From Streptomyces zhihengii (GTDB taxonomy: Bacteria > Actinomycetota > Actinomycetes > Streptomycetales > Streptomycetaceae): a DNA stretch of 64,000 bases. The DNA is taken from positions 1,118,501 through 1,182,500 of the forward strand of contig NZ_JAFEJA010000002.1 of NCBI RefSeq assembly GCF_016919245.1, given 5' to 3'. Below are positions 22,135 to 30,487 of this stretch, one piece after another; within the stretch, counting starts at the first letter, position 1, and every line of letters begins with the position of its first letter. Made by a program: the position numbers and the translations under genes. The notes under the pieces were generated by a model. It was not told where the DNA came from and made no database searches. It saw only the letters and a list, made by a program, of their open reading frames with translations.

Positions 22135-24504
22135 CTACTCCGTGCGCAGGGCCGTCGCCGTCCTGGTCCTGGCGGCCCAGCCGGCGGGCAGCAGGGCGCC
22201 CAGGCCGGCGATGAGCAGGCCGCCGAGGGCGAGCGGGACCAGGGCCGCCCAGTCGTAGACGGCGATCACGGAACCGGGGAGGCCCAGGCCCACGCTCTCG
22301 CCCATCGCCGGGAGCACCCGGCCGTGCAGGGCGACGCCGAGCGGCACCCCCAGCACGCCCGCCGCCAGGCCGGTCACGGCGACCGAGGTGAGGACCATCG
22401 CGACGGTCTGACGGGGCGTCATGCCCAGCGCCTTGTGGACGCCGATCTCCCGGATCCGCTCCCGGGTGTCGAGGAGCACGCCGTTGAGCACACCGAGCGC
22501 GGCGACGGCGACGAGCATCAGGGTGAGGACCGCGGAGAGCGCGTTGAGCGTCACCACCATGTCGCTGCCGCCGTCGAGCCCGCCCGCCCGCGCGGTCGCC
22601 CCGAGCGGCGCGAGGTCGGCGCCGAGCGCGTCGACGTAGGCGTCGACGTCGGTGCCCGGTGCGACGGCGATGTGATGGCTGGTCTCCGTCAGATCGGGGC
22701 GGGCCGCCGCGAGCGTCGAGGCGTCGGTGAAGACCTGCATGCCCTCCTTGCGGGGGTCGAGGAGCTCGCCGACGATCCGGACGGTGACCGGCTCGGCCAG
22801 GCCGCCCAGGGTGAGGCTCCCGCCGATCCGGGTGCCGGTGGCGGCCAGCAGGGGGGTCGGGACGACGGCTTCGCCGGGCCCCTCGATCCAGCGGCCCGAG
22901 ACCATCGTGTAGCCGCCCCAGGAGGCGTCGCCGGTGAAGGCGTGCACGTCGACGGTGCCGGTCAGGCCGGCGACGGTCGCCCGTACCGTCGCCGCGCTGT
23001 AGTGCCTGCCCGTCCCGGCGGCGGCCTCCACGGCCGCGGCGACGGCGGCGGGCGCGGCCCGGGGCGGCACACCGGCGCCCCCGTCCGTGCCGGGGCCGCC
23101 GGCGCCCGGCCCCCGGGAGCCGAAGTCCGGCGGGGGAGCGGGCACCACGACATCCGCGGCGTCGTGGGCCCTGGCCGCCATGACCTCGCCGAGCGAGGCG
23201 CCCATCCCCACCGTGAAGGTGACGGCCACGGTGCCGAACAGCACCGCCGTACCCATGGCCAGCGCCCGCGCCGGCCGCGCGAAGGGGCGGACCACCCCCA
23301 GGGCGACCGGCAGCGGCAGCGGCAGCCGCCCGGCGACGCGGGCCGCCCACCGGCCGTGCCCCGCCGGGGTGTGCCGCCCCACGGCGAGGGCGTCGACGGT
23401 GCGCAGCCGCCCGGCCCGCCGGGCACTCGCCCACGCCGTCGCGGCCACCAGAGCGAGCACCCCGGCGACCACCGCCGCGTCGACCCAGGGGGCGACGGCC
23501 GGCGACGAGGTGCCGTAGACCTCCCCCGCCTCGGCCAGCACGGGCACGGCGAGCAGATGTCCGGCGAGGACACCGAGCACCGTCCCGGCGGCGGCCGGGA
23601 TCAGCGCCTGCGCCGCATAGGCCCGTACGACCTGGGCGGGGGTGAGGCCGACGGCCTTGAGGATGCCGATGCGGCGCGTCCCGGTGCCCACGGCCGACGC
23701 GACGACGTTGCCGACGACGAGCACCGACATCACGAGGCCCAGCAGGCCGAACGCCATCAGGAACGGAACGTAGAGGGCGGTGTCGCGTTCCGCGTTCTTC
23801 CTGACGGTGAGCCAGGACTGCTCGCCGGCCACCGCGCCCGCCGGCAGCCCCCGGGTGACGGCCCGGCCGCCCGCGGCGATCCCCGCGGCCGTACCGGAGT
23901 CGGCGAGACGGTAGAGCATCTGGTGGCCGCCGGTGCCGGGCGCGGTGAGCGCCGGCATCTGGGACGGCACCACCCAGGCGTCGGCGGTCCCCGTGACCGA
24001 GCGGCCGACACCGACCACCGTCAGCTCCTGGGCGCCGGCGGGGCCCGCGAAGCCGATCCGGGTGCCGGGTGCGGCGAAGAGCGGGGCGTCTGCGGAGAGC
24101 GCGATCTCGCCGGGGCGCGCGGGCCACCGGCCGTCGGCCAGCGCCACCCGGTCCACGCCGCCGGGATCGCCCCGGCCGGCCACGGTGACCGGCCACGCGG
24201 GGCCCGCGTCCCCCCGCGGGGTCAGCACCGCCGTGGGGAACGGCCCGGCGGCGGCGCTCACGCCCTCGGCGTCCCGGGACGCCGCCAGCCGTCCCGCGCT
24301 CACCTTCGCCGCGTCGAACTGGAGGGACAGATGCGCGCCGTGCTGCCGGGCGAACGCGTCGTCGAACGGCGCGCCGGAGATCACCAGCAGGGTTCCGCCG
24401 AGGACGGAGGCCGCCACGGCCATCATCGTCGCCAGGCCGATCACCAGCGTCTGCACCCGGCGCCGGCCGGTCCCCGAGCGCACCACCGTGCCGAGCCCGC
24501 TCAT
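22135..24504 (-). CDS. FtsX/MacB-type ABC transporter permease
   Basis: This 789-aa permease begins MSGLGTVVRSG. Its ATG overlaps the stop of the ATPase gene as ATGA, which fixes the start and shows coupling. It has the layout of actinobacterial FtsX permeases: an N-terminal helix (about residues 18-40), a large extracytoplasmic MacB-like region, an FtsX domain with three helices (about 240-360), a linker with a further helix near 420, a second extracytoplasmic domain, and a terminal FtsX domain (about 655-785). FtsX-type permeases act by mechanotransmission on lipids, lipoproteins or antimicrobial peptides at the membrane surface. With the divergent NarL-type two-component system, this resembles envelope-stress or peptide-resistance modules. 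Substrate unknown. Confidence 0.9.
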   Translation of the reverse strand: MSGLGTVVRSGTGRRRVQTLVIGLATMMAVAASVLGGTLLVISGAPFDDAFARQHGAHLSLQFDAAKVSAGRLAASRDAEGVSAAAGPFPTAVLTPRGDAGPAWPVTVAGRGDPGGVDRVALADGRWPARPGEIALSADAPLFAAPGTRIGFAGPAGAQELTVVGVGRSVTGTADAWVVPSQMPALTAPGTGGHQMLYRLADSGTAAGIAAGGRAVTRGLPAGAVAGEQSWLTVRKNAERDTALYVPFLMAFGLLGLVMSVLVVGNVVASAVGTGTRRIGILKAVGLTPAQVVRAYAAQALIPAAAGTVLGVLAGHLLAVPVLAEAGEVYGTSSPAVAPWVDAAVVAGVLALVAATAWASARRAGRLRTVDALAVGRHTPAGHGRWAARVAGRLPLPLPVALGVVRPFARPARALAMGTAVLFGTVAVTFTVGMGASLGEVMAARAHDAADVVVPAPPPDFGSRGPGAGGPGTDGGAGVPPRAAPAAVAAAVEAAAGTGRHYSAATVRATVAGLTGTVDVHAFTGDASWGGYTMVSGRWIEGPGEAVVPTPLLAATGTRIGGSLTLGGLAEPVTVRIVGELLDPRKEGMQVFTDASTLAAARPDLTETSHHIAVAPGTDVDAYVDALGADLAPLGATARAGGLDGGSDMVVTLNALSAVLTLMLVAVAALGVLNGVLLDTRERIREIGVHKALGMTPRQTVAMVLTSVAVTGLAAGVLGVPLGVALHGRVLPAMGESVGLGLPGSVIAVYDWAALVPLALGGLLIAGLGALLPAGWAARTRTATALRTE

Positions 24505-25208
24505 CGGACGGCCTCCGGGGCGCCCGTCCCCGTGGGGAGGTCCTCGGTGATCCTGCCGTCGGCGATCCGGACCGTGCGGCGTGTGCAGGACCGCGCCAGG
24601 GCCAGGTCGTGGGTGACCAGCACGACCGTCTGGCCCTCGGCGCCCAGGGCTGCGAGCAGCTCGCTGACGTCCTGTCCGGCGGCCGTGTCCAGGGCCCCGG
24701 TCGGCTCGTCGGCCAGCAGCAGCGCCGGCCGGTTCATCAACGCCCGGGCCACCGCGACGCGCTGCCGCTCGCCGCCGGAGAGCCTGCCCGGGTGGGCGCG
24801 GGCGTGCCGGGCGACGCCCAGCAGCTCCAGGAGCTCCGCGGCCCGGCGCTCCGCCTCGCCGCGCGCCGTGCCGGCGAGGCGGGCGGGCAGGACGACGTTC
24901 TCGGTGACGGTCAGGTCGTCGAGCAGGTTGAAGAACTGGAAGACCATCCCGATCCTGGACCGCCGGTGGAGCGCCGAACCGGCCTCGCCCAGCAGGTCCA
25001 CCCGCACCCCGTCCACGGTGACGGTCCCCGCGTCCGGCCGGTCCAGGCCCGCGATCAGGTTGAGCAGCGTGGACTTGCCGCTGCCGGAGGGGCCGAGAAT
25101 CGCGACGGCCTCGCCCCGCCGCACGGTCAGCGACACCTCCCGCAGGGCGGGCGGGCCGTCGTCGTACCGCCGGCTCACCCCGCTCAGTTCGATCACCGGC
25201 ACGGTCAT
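24501..25208 (-). CDS. ABC transporter ATP-binding protein (MacB/LolD type)
   Basis: This 235-aa ATPase has Walker A GPSGSGKST near residue 39, Q-loop VFQFFNLL, signature LSGGERQR, Walker B LLLADEPTGALD and H-loop VTHD. The FFNLLDDLTV Q-loop and the EPTGALD Walker B end are typical of the MacB/LolD/FtsE group that pairs with FtsX permeases. AAGGAG lies six bases before the ATG. The stop overlaps the permease start, so the two form one transporter. The 214-base region upstream is shared with the divergent histidine kinase gene and probably contains its response regulator's target. Confidence 0.95.
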   Translation of the reverse strand: MTVPVIELSGVSRRYDDGPPALREVSLTVRRGEAVAILGPSGSGKSTLLNLIAGLDRPDAGTVTVDGVRVDLLGEAGSALHRRSRIGMVFQFFNLLDDLTVTENVVLPARLAGTARGEAERRAAELLELLGVARHARAHPGRLSGGERQRVAVARALMNRPALLLADEPTGALDTAAGQDVSELLAALGAEGQTVVLVTHDLALARSCTRRTVRIADGRITEDLPTGTGAPEAVR

Positions 25209-25422
25209 GAGGCGCTCCTTCGGGTACGGGCTGGTCGGGCTCCCCGAACGCTAGGAGCGGGGCGGCCGCTCCCGCGTCGGCCGCCCGGACCACGTGCGTT
25301 ACTGCGTGCGGACGACGGACGCGGACGTCATCCCTGCGATGTAGGCGCCAGGTGTATCCGGTGCGGGAGACATCGCCACCACGGCGGATCCCGCCGTTCC
25401 GCACGGCCGCCACAATGGACCG

Positions 25423-26733
25423 GTGACGCAGACACGCACCCTGCCCGGGCGGCTGCGCGATGCCGCCCGCCGCACGGTCCGCGACGCGGCGGTCGCGAGC
25501 GGCCCGCCGCCGCGGCCCACCCGGCGGGCCCGGCTGTCCGACGCGCTGATCGCCCTGGTGTTCACCGTCGCCACCGTCCATTACGGCATCGACAACACCG
25601 GCGTCGTCGTGCTGCGGGAGATCGCCCCCGGGGTGGAGGTCGTGCTGGCACGGCCCGCCGGGCCCGGCGGCCTGGTGCTGATGGTGACCCTCGCCGTCGT
25701 CGCGTCGGGCGCCCTGGCGCTGCGCCGCCGCTACCCGCTCGCCGTGATGTGCGTGGTGACGGCGGCGACCCTGGCGACGCCCCACAGCGTCCTGCGGCTG
25801 ACGTTCTACGCGTTCGTCGTCGCCGTCTACAGCGCCGCCGTGTACAGCCCCTACCGGGTGGCCACGCTCGCGGCGCTCCCGGTGTCGGTGCTCCTCGTCG
25901 GCACCGCGGGCAACTCGCTGACCCCGATCGTCCCCAACGAGTACATCGCCCTGCTGATCCTCGTCCCGATGGCCGTGGCCGCCGTCGGTCTGCGCACCTG
26001 GAAGCTGCGGACCGCCGAGGGCCGCACCCTGCTCTCCGCCCTGGAACGCGAACAGGCCGACGCGCTGCGCCGGGCCGTCGAGCAGGAACGGGCCAGGATC
26101 GCCCGCGAACTCCACGACGTGGTCACCCACAACGTCAGCGTGATGATCATCCAGGCGGGCGCGGCCCGCAAGATCATGCCCACCTCGCCCGAGCGGGCGG
26201 GCGAGGCGCTGCTCGCCGTCGAGGCGGGCGGCCGGGCGGCCATGACCGAACTCCGCCATGTGATGGGGCTGCTCACCATGGCCGCCGACGGCGGGGACAC
26301 CGACGGCGGGCCGGCTGCGGCGGACCCGGCCGCCGAACTCGCCCCGCAGCCCGGCCTCGACCAGCTCGAAGCGCTCGTCGGACGGGTCAGGGACGCCGGA
26401 CTGCCCGTCGGCCTGACCGTGACGGGGCGGCCCCGCCCCCTGCCGCCCGGACTCGAACTCGCCGCCTACCGCGTGGTCCAGGAGGCGCTGACCAACACCG
26501 TGAAGCACGCCTCGGGCGCCACGGCCGACGTGAAGGTCGACTACGGGCCCGAGCGGCTGCGGGTGGAGGTCACCGACAGCGGGGGGCGGCCGGCCGCCGC
26601 GGGCGCGGGCAGCGGCCGGGGCCTGATCGGCCTGCGGGAGCGCCTCGCCGTGCACGACGGCACCCTCGCCAACGGCCCGCGCCTGACCGGCGGTTACCGT
26701 GTGCGGGCACTCATCCCCCTGGAGACCTTGTGA
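25423..26733 (+). CDS. NarL-family sensor histidine kinase (HisKA_3)
   Basis: This 436-aa membrane kinase starts at GTG 25423. About six hydrophobic segments lie between residues 40 and 190, followed by a short coiled region and the HisKA_3 dimerisation motif RARIARELHDVVTHNVSVM, where the His after EL is the phospho-acceptor. The HATPase domain shows an N-box (EALTNTVKHA) and G-boxes (VTDSGG, GRGLIGLRERL). It has no large extracellular sensor, so it may sense within the membrane, as in LiaS/BceS-like systems. Its stop overlaps the response regulator start as GTGA. It is divergent from the FtsX transporter, which it probably controls. The start has only a weak ribosome binding site. Confidence 0.93.
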   Translation: MTQTRTLPGRLRDAARRTVRDAAVASGPPPRPTRRARLSDALIALVFTVATVHYGIDNTGVVVLREIAPGVEVVLARPAGPGGLVLMVTLAVVASGALALRRRYPLAVMCVVTAATLATPHSVLRLTFYAFVVAVYSAAVYSPYRVATLAALPVSVLLVGTAGNSLTPIVPNEYIALLILVPMAVAAVGLRTWKLRTAEGRTLLSALEREQADALRRAVEQERARIARELHDVVTHNVSVMIIQAGAARKIMPTSPERAGEALLAVEAGGRAAMTELRHVMGLLTMAADGGDTDGGPAAADPAAELAPQPGLDQLEALVGRVRDAGLPVGLTVTGRPRPLPPGLELAAYRVVQEALTNTVKHASGATADVKVDYGPERLRVEVTDSGGRPAAAGAGSGRGLIGLRERLAVHDGTLANGPRLTGGYRVRALIPLETL

Positions 26734-27404
26734 CCGAGCCGCCGCGCGTCCTGCTCGCCGACGACCAGACCCTGGTCCGCACCGGATTCCGGCTGATCCT
26801 CGGCGCCGACGGCATCGACGTGGTGGCCGAGGCCACCGACGGGGCCGAGGCGGTCGAGGCGGTCCGCCGCACCCGTCCCGACGTCGTCCTGATGGACGTC
26901 CGGATGCCCGGCACGGACGGGCTGGAGGCCACCCGCCGCATCCTCACCGGCGCCCCCGGGGAGCCGCGGGTGATCATCCTGACCACCTTCGACCTCGACC
27001 GGTACGTCTACGCGGCGCTGTCCGCCGGGGCGAGCGGCTTCCTCCTCAAGGACGTCACCCCCGAGCAGCTCACCGCCGCCGTCCGTACCGTCCGCACCGG
27101 CGACGCCCTCCTCGCGCCCGCCGTCACCCGCCGCCTGGTGCAGCGCTTCACCCGGCACGGCGCCGACTCGGCGGCCCTCCACCGCGACCTCGCCCCGCTC
27201 ACCCCGCGCGAGCTGGAGGTCCTCGGCCTGCTGGCCCGGGGTCTGAGCAACGCCGAACTCGCGGCCCGCCTCCACCTCGCCGAGGCGACCGTCAAGATGC
27301 ACGTCGCCCGTATCCTCGCCAAGCTCGGCCTGCGCGACCGCGTCCAGGCGGTGATCGTCGCCTACGAGACCGGGCTCGTCGGCGTCACCGGCCCCCCGGG
27401 CTGA
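26730..27404 (+). CDS. NarL/FixJ-family response regulator
   Basis: This 224-aa regulator starts at GTG overlapping the kinase stop. The receiver domain (residues 5-120) has the acidic pair in LLADDQ, the phospho-acceptor Asp in VVLMDVRMPG, the switch Thr in ILTTFD and the Lys in LLKDV. The LuxR-type helix-turn-helix (about 150-215) contains LTPRELEVLGLLARGLSNAELA and the recognition helix EATVKMHVARIL. It is the partner of the preceding kinase and probably acts on the intergenic region 25209-25422 in front of the FtsX transporter operon. Confidence 0.95.
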   Translation: MTEPPRVLLADDQTLVRTGFRLILGADGIDVVAEATDGAEAVEAVRRTRPDVVLMDVRMPGTDGLEATRRILTGAPGEPRVIILTTFDLDRYVYAALSAGASGFLLKDVTPEQLTAAVRTVRTGDALLAPAVTRRLVQRFTRHGADSAALHRDLAPLTPRELEVLGLLARGLSNAELAARLHLAEATVKMHVARILAKLGLRDRVQAVIVAYETGLVGVTGPPG

Positions 27405-27440
27405 GGGCCCGCCCGCTGAGCGACCGGCCGCGCCCCGGCC

Positions 27441-27679
27441 GGGCGGCTCCTGTAGCGGACGGGCGGCTTCCGGTCACGCCCAGCCCGGTTACGCCCCGGC
27501 AGTTCGCGCCCCGGCCGTGCGTTCTTCCCGGTCGGGCGGCTCCCGGAGCAGTCGCGCTCCACTCGGCCCGCTCCCGGGTCGACGGTCAGCCCCGGTCGGG
27601 CGGATTCCGGCCGGGCGGCTCCCGGAGCGGTGGGCCCGCTCCCGCAGCGGGACGCCGGCTCAGCCCGCTCCCGCAGCGG
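27441..27679. repeat. Degenerate short repeats in the gap between convergent genes
   Basis: The 289-base gap between the response regulator and the PucR gene holds no convincing gene. GGGCGGCTCC-like words recur at 27441, 27461, 27534, 27598 and 27613, twice followed by CGGAGC. A 16-base word, CCCGCTCCCGCAGCGG, occurs twice (27635-27650 and 27664-27679). Several of these can pair with each other and may serve transcription termination. Confidence 0.6.
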
Positions 27680-27693
27680 CCGTGCGGCCTTGC

Positions 27694-28902
27694 TCAGCCC
27701 GCCCCCTCGGTGAGTTCGCCGCGCAGCCGCCGGGCGCGCAGCACGAGCAGCATCTCGAAGCGGCGGTCGGCGTCGTCCAGCACCGGGCCCCAGAGCTCGC
27801 GGATCTGGCGCAGCCGGGAGCGCGCCGTCTGCGGATGGATCCCGAGACGCTGGGCCACCTCCGGCGCCCCGCCCGAGGTCTCGATCCAGGCCAGCAGCGT
27901 CGCGGCGAGGCGGCGCGCCTGGGTCTGGCTCATGCCGTCGAGCGGGGCGAGGCAGCGCACGGAGGCCGCGTCGATCAGCTCCTGGGAGGGGAGCAGGACC
28001 AGTTCCTCGGTGCGCTCCGTGCAGTGCAGCACCTCGCCCGGCGGCAACTGACCGCTCTCCACCAGCCGGACGGCCGTCTCCGCCCAGCGCAGCGAGATCG
28101 CGGCGGACGCCAGCGGCACCGAGGGCCCGATCGCACCGGACCAGCCGGCGGTGGCGCGGCGCACCAGTTCGGCCCGGCCGCCGGTGTCTGGCTCCGGGAT
28201 GACCAGCCGGGGGCGTTCGCTCTCCATGTCGAGGAGCACCCCCTCCTCGACGGCCGGCGCGACGGCCTCGCGCGCCGGCCGGATCAGCAGGCCCACCGCG
28301 ACCACCCCCGGCAGCTCCCAGCCGATCCGGGCGGCGCGTTCGCCGAGCACGGCGGCCGGGTCGCCGAGGTGCTCGGCCAGCATCAGGTCGATGAGCCGGC
28401 GCTGGAGCCGCAGACGTTCCCCGGCGCGCCGCGCCTCGGCCTCGGCGTAGCCGCGCACCGACTGCTCGACCAGGCCGTCGAGGTACGCGAAACCGGACTC
28501 GGCGACCTCGTACATGGCGGGCGGGGCGATGTCGACCTGCTGGCCGATCTCCGCGAAGCGCCGCCAGGCCAGGCGCATGCCGAGCCGGTAGACGGCCTGG
28601 AGCGAGTCCAGGCTCCGGCCGCCGCGCACCTCGCCCCGGCCGAACTCCTGGAACATCACCGGCGGGACGCGGGGGGTGCGGGCGTCGGCCGCGAGGTTGT
28701 GCACGAAGCTCTCGATGGCGCGCCGGATGCCGAGCAGTGCCAGCGGCGTCCCGGACTCGTCCTCGACGAGGCGCAGATGCGGGAACGCCTGGCGGATCTC
28801 CCGCAGGATCGAGTCCGCCAGCGCTCCGGACTCGGCGAGCACCCGTGAGGAGAAACGGTCGACCTGGGACTGCGGCACCTCGCTCCACGCGGACCGGGTC
28901 AT
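27694..28902 (-). CDS. PucR-family transcriptional regulator
   Basis: This 402-aa protein has the streptomycete PucR layout: an N-terminal alpha-helical RsbRD_N-like region (about residues 10-165, with FVHNLAAD and an ESGFAYLDGLVEQSVRGYAEAE-like helix), a degenerate GGDEF-like middle (170-300), and a C-terminal HTH_30 domain whose motif ends in GIHPQTARSRLRQIRELWG. Such proteins regulate local metabolic or developmental genes. Its ATG overlaps the stop of the small upstream membrane-protein gene as ATGA, so they are co-translated. The inducer and targets are unknown; the divergent DUF3068 gene is a candidate target. Confidence 0.88.
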   Translation of the reverse strand: MTRSAWSEVPQSQVDRFSSRVLAESGALADSILREIRQAFPHLRLVEDESGTPLALLGIRRAIESFVHNLAADARTPRVPPVMFQEFGRGEVRGGRSLDSLQAVYRLGMRLAWRRFAEIGQQVDIAPPAMYEVAESGFAYLDGLVEQSVRGYAEAEARRAGERLRLQRRLIDLMLAEHLGDPAAVLGERAARIGWELPGVVAVGLLIRPAREAVAPAVEEGVLLDMESERPRLVIPEPDTGGRAELVRRATAGWSGAIGPSVPLASAAISLRWAETAVRLVESGQLPPGEVLHCTERTEELVLLPSQELIDAASVRCLAPLDGMSQTQARRLAATLLAWIETSGGAPEVAQRLGIHPQTARSRLRQIRELWGPVLDDADRRFEMLLVLRARRLRGELTEGAG

Positions 28903-29051
28903 CGGGCGGGTGGAGCGGTGTCGTAGCTGATGAGCGGCGTGTTCGGCTGCTCGGGCGGGGCGTTCAGCAGCGTGACGGTACCGAACGCGGCGGCGACGGC
29001 GAGTGCGGCAGCGACCACCACGGTGATCGCGGCTGCGAGCGTTCTGCGCAT
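28899..29051 (-). CDS. Small single-pass membrane or secreted protein (50 aa)
   Basis: The ATG at 29051 lies about 11 bases after AAGGAG. After MRRT the protein has one hydrophobic helix (residues 5-29), then a short Pro/Asn-rich tail ending APPAR. It resembles the small DUF2613-type actinobacterial proteins in size and layout, but the match is by eye only. Its stop overlaps the PucR gene start, so the pair is translated together. It might be a membrane anchor or sensor for the regulator; this is inference. Confidence 0.6.
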   Translation of the reverse strand: MRRTLAAAITVVVAAALAVAAAFGTVTLLNAPPEQPNTPLISYDTAPPAR

Positions 29052-29130
29052 AGTCGGGTCAGCTCCTTGCTGGAGGCGATCCCACCGGTCGCCGGCCCCC
29101 ACCGGCTGAACGCACAGTGTCGACATGACA

Positions 29131-29160
29131 TTGACAATCCGTCAAGGGCGGACCTACCGT
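29131..29160 (+). promoter_or_regulatory. Candidate promoter and operator for the DUF3068 gene
   Basis: A perfect TTGACA (29131-29136) is followed after 18 bases by TACCGT (29155-29160), oriented towards the gene at 29234. The -35 lies within an inverted repeat TTGAC-N5-GTCAA (29131-29145). On the other strand this gives a TTGACG for the pucR operon, so one protein bound here could affect both directions. Confidence 0.5.
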
Positions 29161-29233
29161 CGGCGCCCGAAGGGCTGACCGGCCCGGGGTCCGTGCGCTC
29201 CCATCTCCAACGCCTCGATTCAGGAGAGCCCGG

Positions 29234-30199
29234 ATGCGCCGCACCGCCTCACCGTTGTCCCTCGCCCTGCTGGGCGCCGGGACGTTCCTGCTCGTCCTCG
29301 CGCCCCTGCTGTTCGCCCATGTGCTGCCGCAGGCGAAGCGGACACCCCTCGACATCGACACGACCACCGTCTTCACCGGCACCGGCAGTTACTTCGACAC
29401 CGCACGGCTGAAGACCGTCGACGACCGGCGGATCACCATCACCCGGCAGGTGCGCGGCGACGTGTCCGAGGGCCTGCGCAGCGGCAACGCCGTCTGGGAC
29501 GTGTCCACCTCGGTCGACAACGACGCCACCCTGCCCGCCGCCGATGTGCGCGACTCCCTCCAGTGGACGCTGGAGCGCTGGGTGACCGACCGCGAGACCA
29601 ACGAACCGGTGCACTGCTGCGAGGAGTCGCCCGTCTTCGACGGCGAGGCGTACCTGAAGTTCCCCTTCGACGTGGAGGAACGCGGCTACCGCTGGTGGGA
29701 CGGCACGCTCGGCGGCGTCGTGCAGCTCCGCCACGACGGCCGCCGGAGCATCCAGGGCCACGAGGGGCTGCGCTTCACGGGCACCGTCGAGCCCACCCGC
29801 ACCGGCGTGCGGCAGGTGCCCGGGAGGCTCGTCGGCAAGCCGCGGACCCCGCAGGTGCTGGCCGAGGAGTGGTACTCCAACAGCGGCATCGAGCTGGTGG
29901 TGGACCGGCGCACCGGCCGGATCCTGTACGCGGCGATCGGCCCGCGGAAGACGCTGCGCGCCCCGGGCTCGGACAAGGACGCCGTCGTGCTGCTGGAGAG
30001 CGACCGGATCGCGTTCACCGAGCCCACCCAGCGCCGGCAGGTGGAGCTCGCCGCCGCGGACAGCCGGAAACTCGCCCTGCTCGCGGGCCCGGTGCCGGTC
30101 GGTGCCGGGGCCCTCGGGGCGCTGCTCGCGGTGGCGGGCGTCGTGCTGCTGGTGCGCGGACGCCGCGGCGAGCGGGAGCCCGCGGTCCTCACCCGATGA
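29234..30199 (+). CDS. DUF3068 (PorA-family) membrane-anchored envelope protein
   Basis: This 321-aa protein has an N-terminal signal anchor (residues 8-30), a long extracytoplasmic beta-rich domain and one C-terminal membrane helix (about 288-308) followed by a short basic cytoplasmic tail. This is the DUF3068 layout found throughout actinobacteria and sometimes labelled porin PorA family. Conserved-looking features include the CCEESPVFDGEAYLKFPF segment. AGGAG precedes the ATG. Its stop codon lies inside the first unit of a 25-bp tandem repeat. In related genomes such genes often sit beside the glycosyltransferase/AftD locus that starts just downstream, suggesting an envelope role (from memory, not shown here). 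Confidence 0.85.
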   Translation: MRRTASPLSLALLGAGTFLLVLAPLLFAHVLPQAKRTPLDIDTTTVFTGTGSYFDTARLKTVDDRRITITRQVRGDVSEGLRSGNAVWDVSTSVDNDATLPAADVRDSLQWTLERWVTDRETNEPVHCCEESPVFDGEAYLKFPFDVEERGYRWWDGTLGGVVQLRHDGRRSIQGHEGLRFTGTVEPTRTGVRQVPGRLVGKPRTPQVLAEEWYSNSGIELVVDRRTGRILYAAIGPRKTLRAPGSDKDAVVLLESDRIAFTEPTQRRQVELAAADSRKLALLAGPVPVGAGALGALLAVAGVVLLVRGRRGEREPAVLTR

Positions 30200-30253
30200 C
30201 GAACCCGCGGTCCTCACCCGATGACGAGCCCGCGGTACTCACCTGATGACGAA
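30179..30253 (+). repeat. Three tandem 25-bp repeats spanning the DUF3068 stop codon
   Basis: Units at 30179-30203, 30204-30228 and 30229-30253 are each exactly 25 bases. Units 1 and 2 differ only at the last base; unit 3 has two further changes (TACTCACCTG for TCCTCACCCG). Each contains an ACC(C/T)GATGA-type stop, the first being the real one. Confidence 0.95.
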
Positions 30254-30487
30254 TTCGCTCACCCGAGTTCGCGGGAAGTTGTCATACCGGTGAGTAGCCG
30301 CACGTCGATCACCTGACGAAAACTGACGTTCCCCACCACAGCACGCTCCCCACCGGTCGCCCCCGTCCTTCGTCCGCCGGCATCCCGATCCCTGTCGCGC
30401 CCACCGCGCCACCGGACTGCCGCACGCCTCCGCCGACCGCCGGCGGTCCGTCAACCCTCCGCACACCGAAGCGAGTTGGAGCACGCA

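Noticed and set aside
24505..26655. Long upstream in-frame extension of the FtsX permease
   Set aside because: It would run across the ATPase gene and the divergent histidine kinase. The ATGA overlap at 24501-24504 fixes the start.
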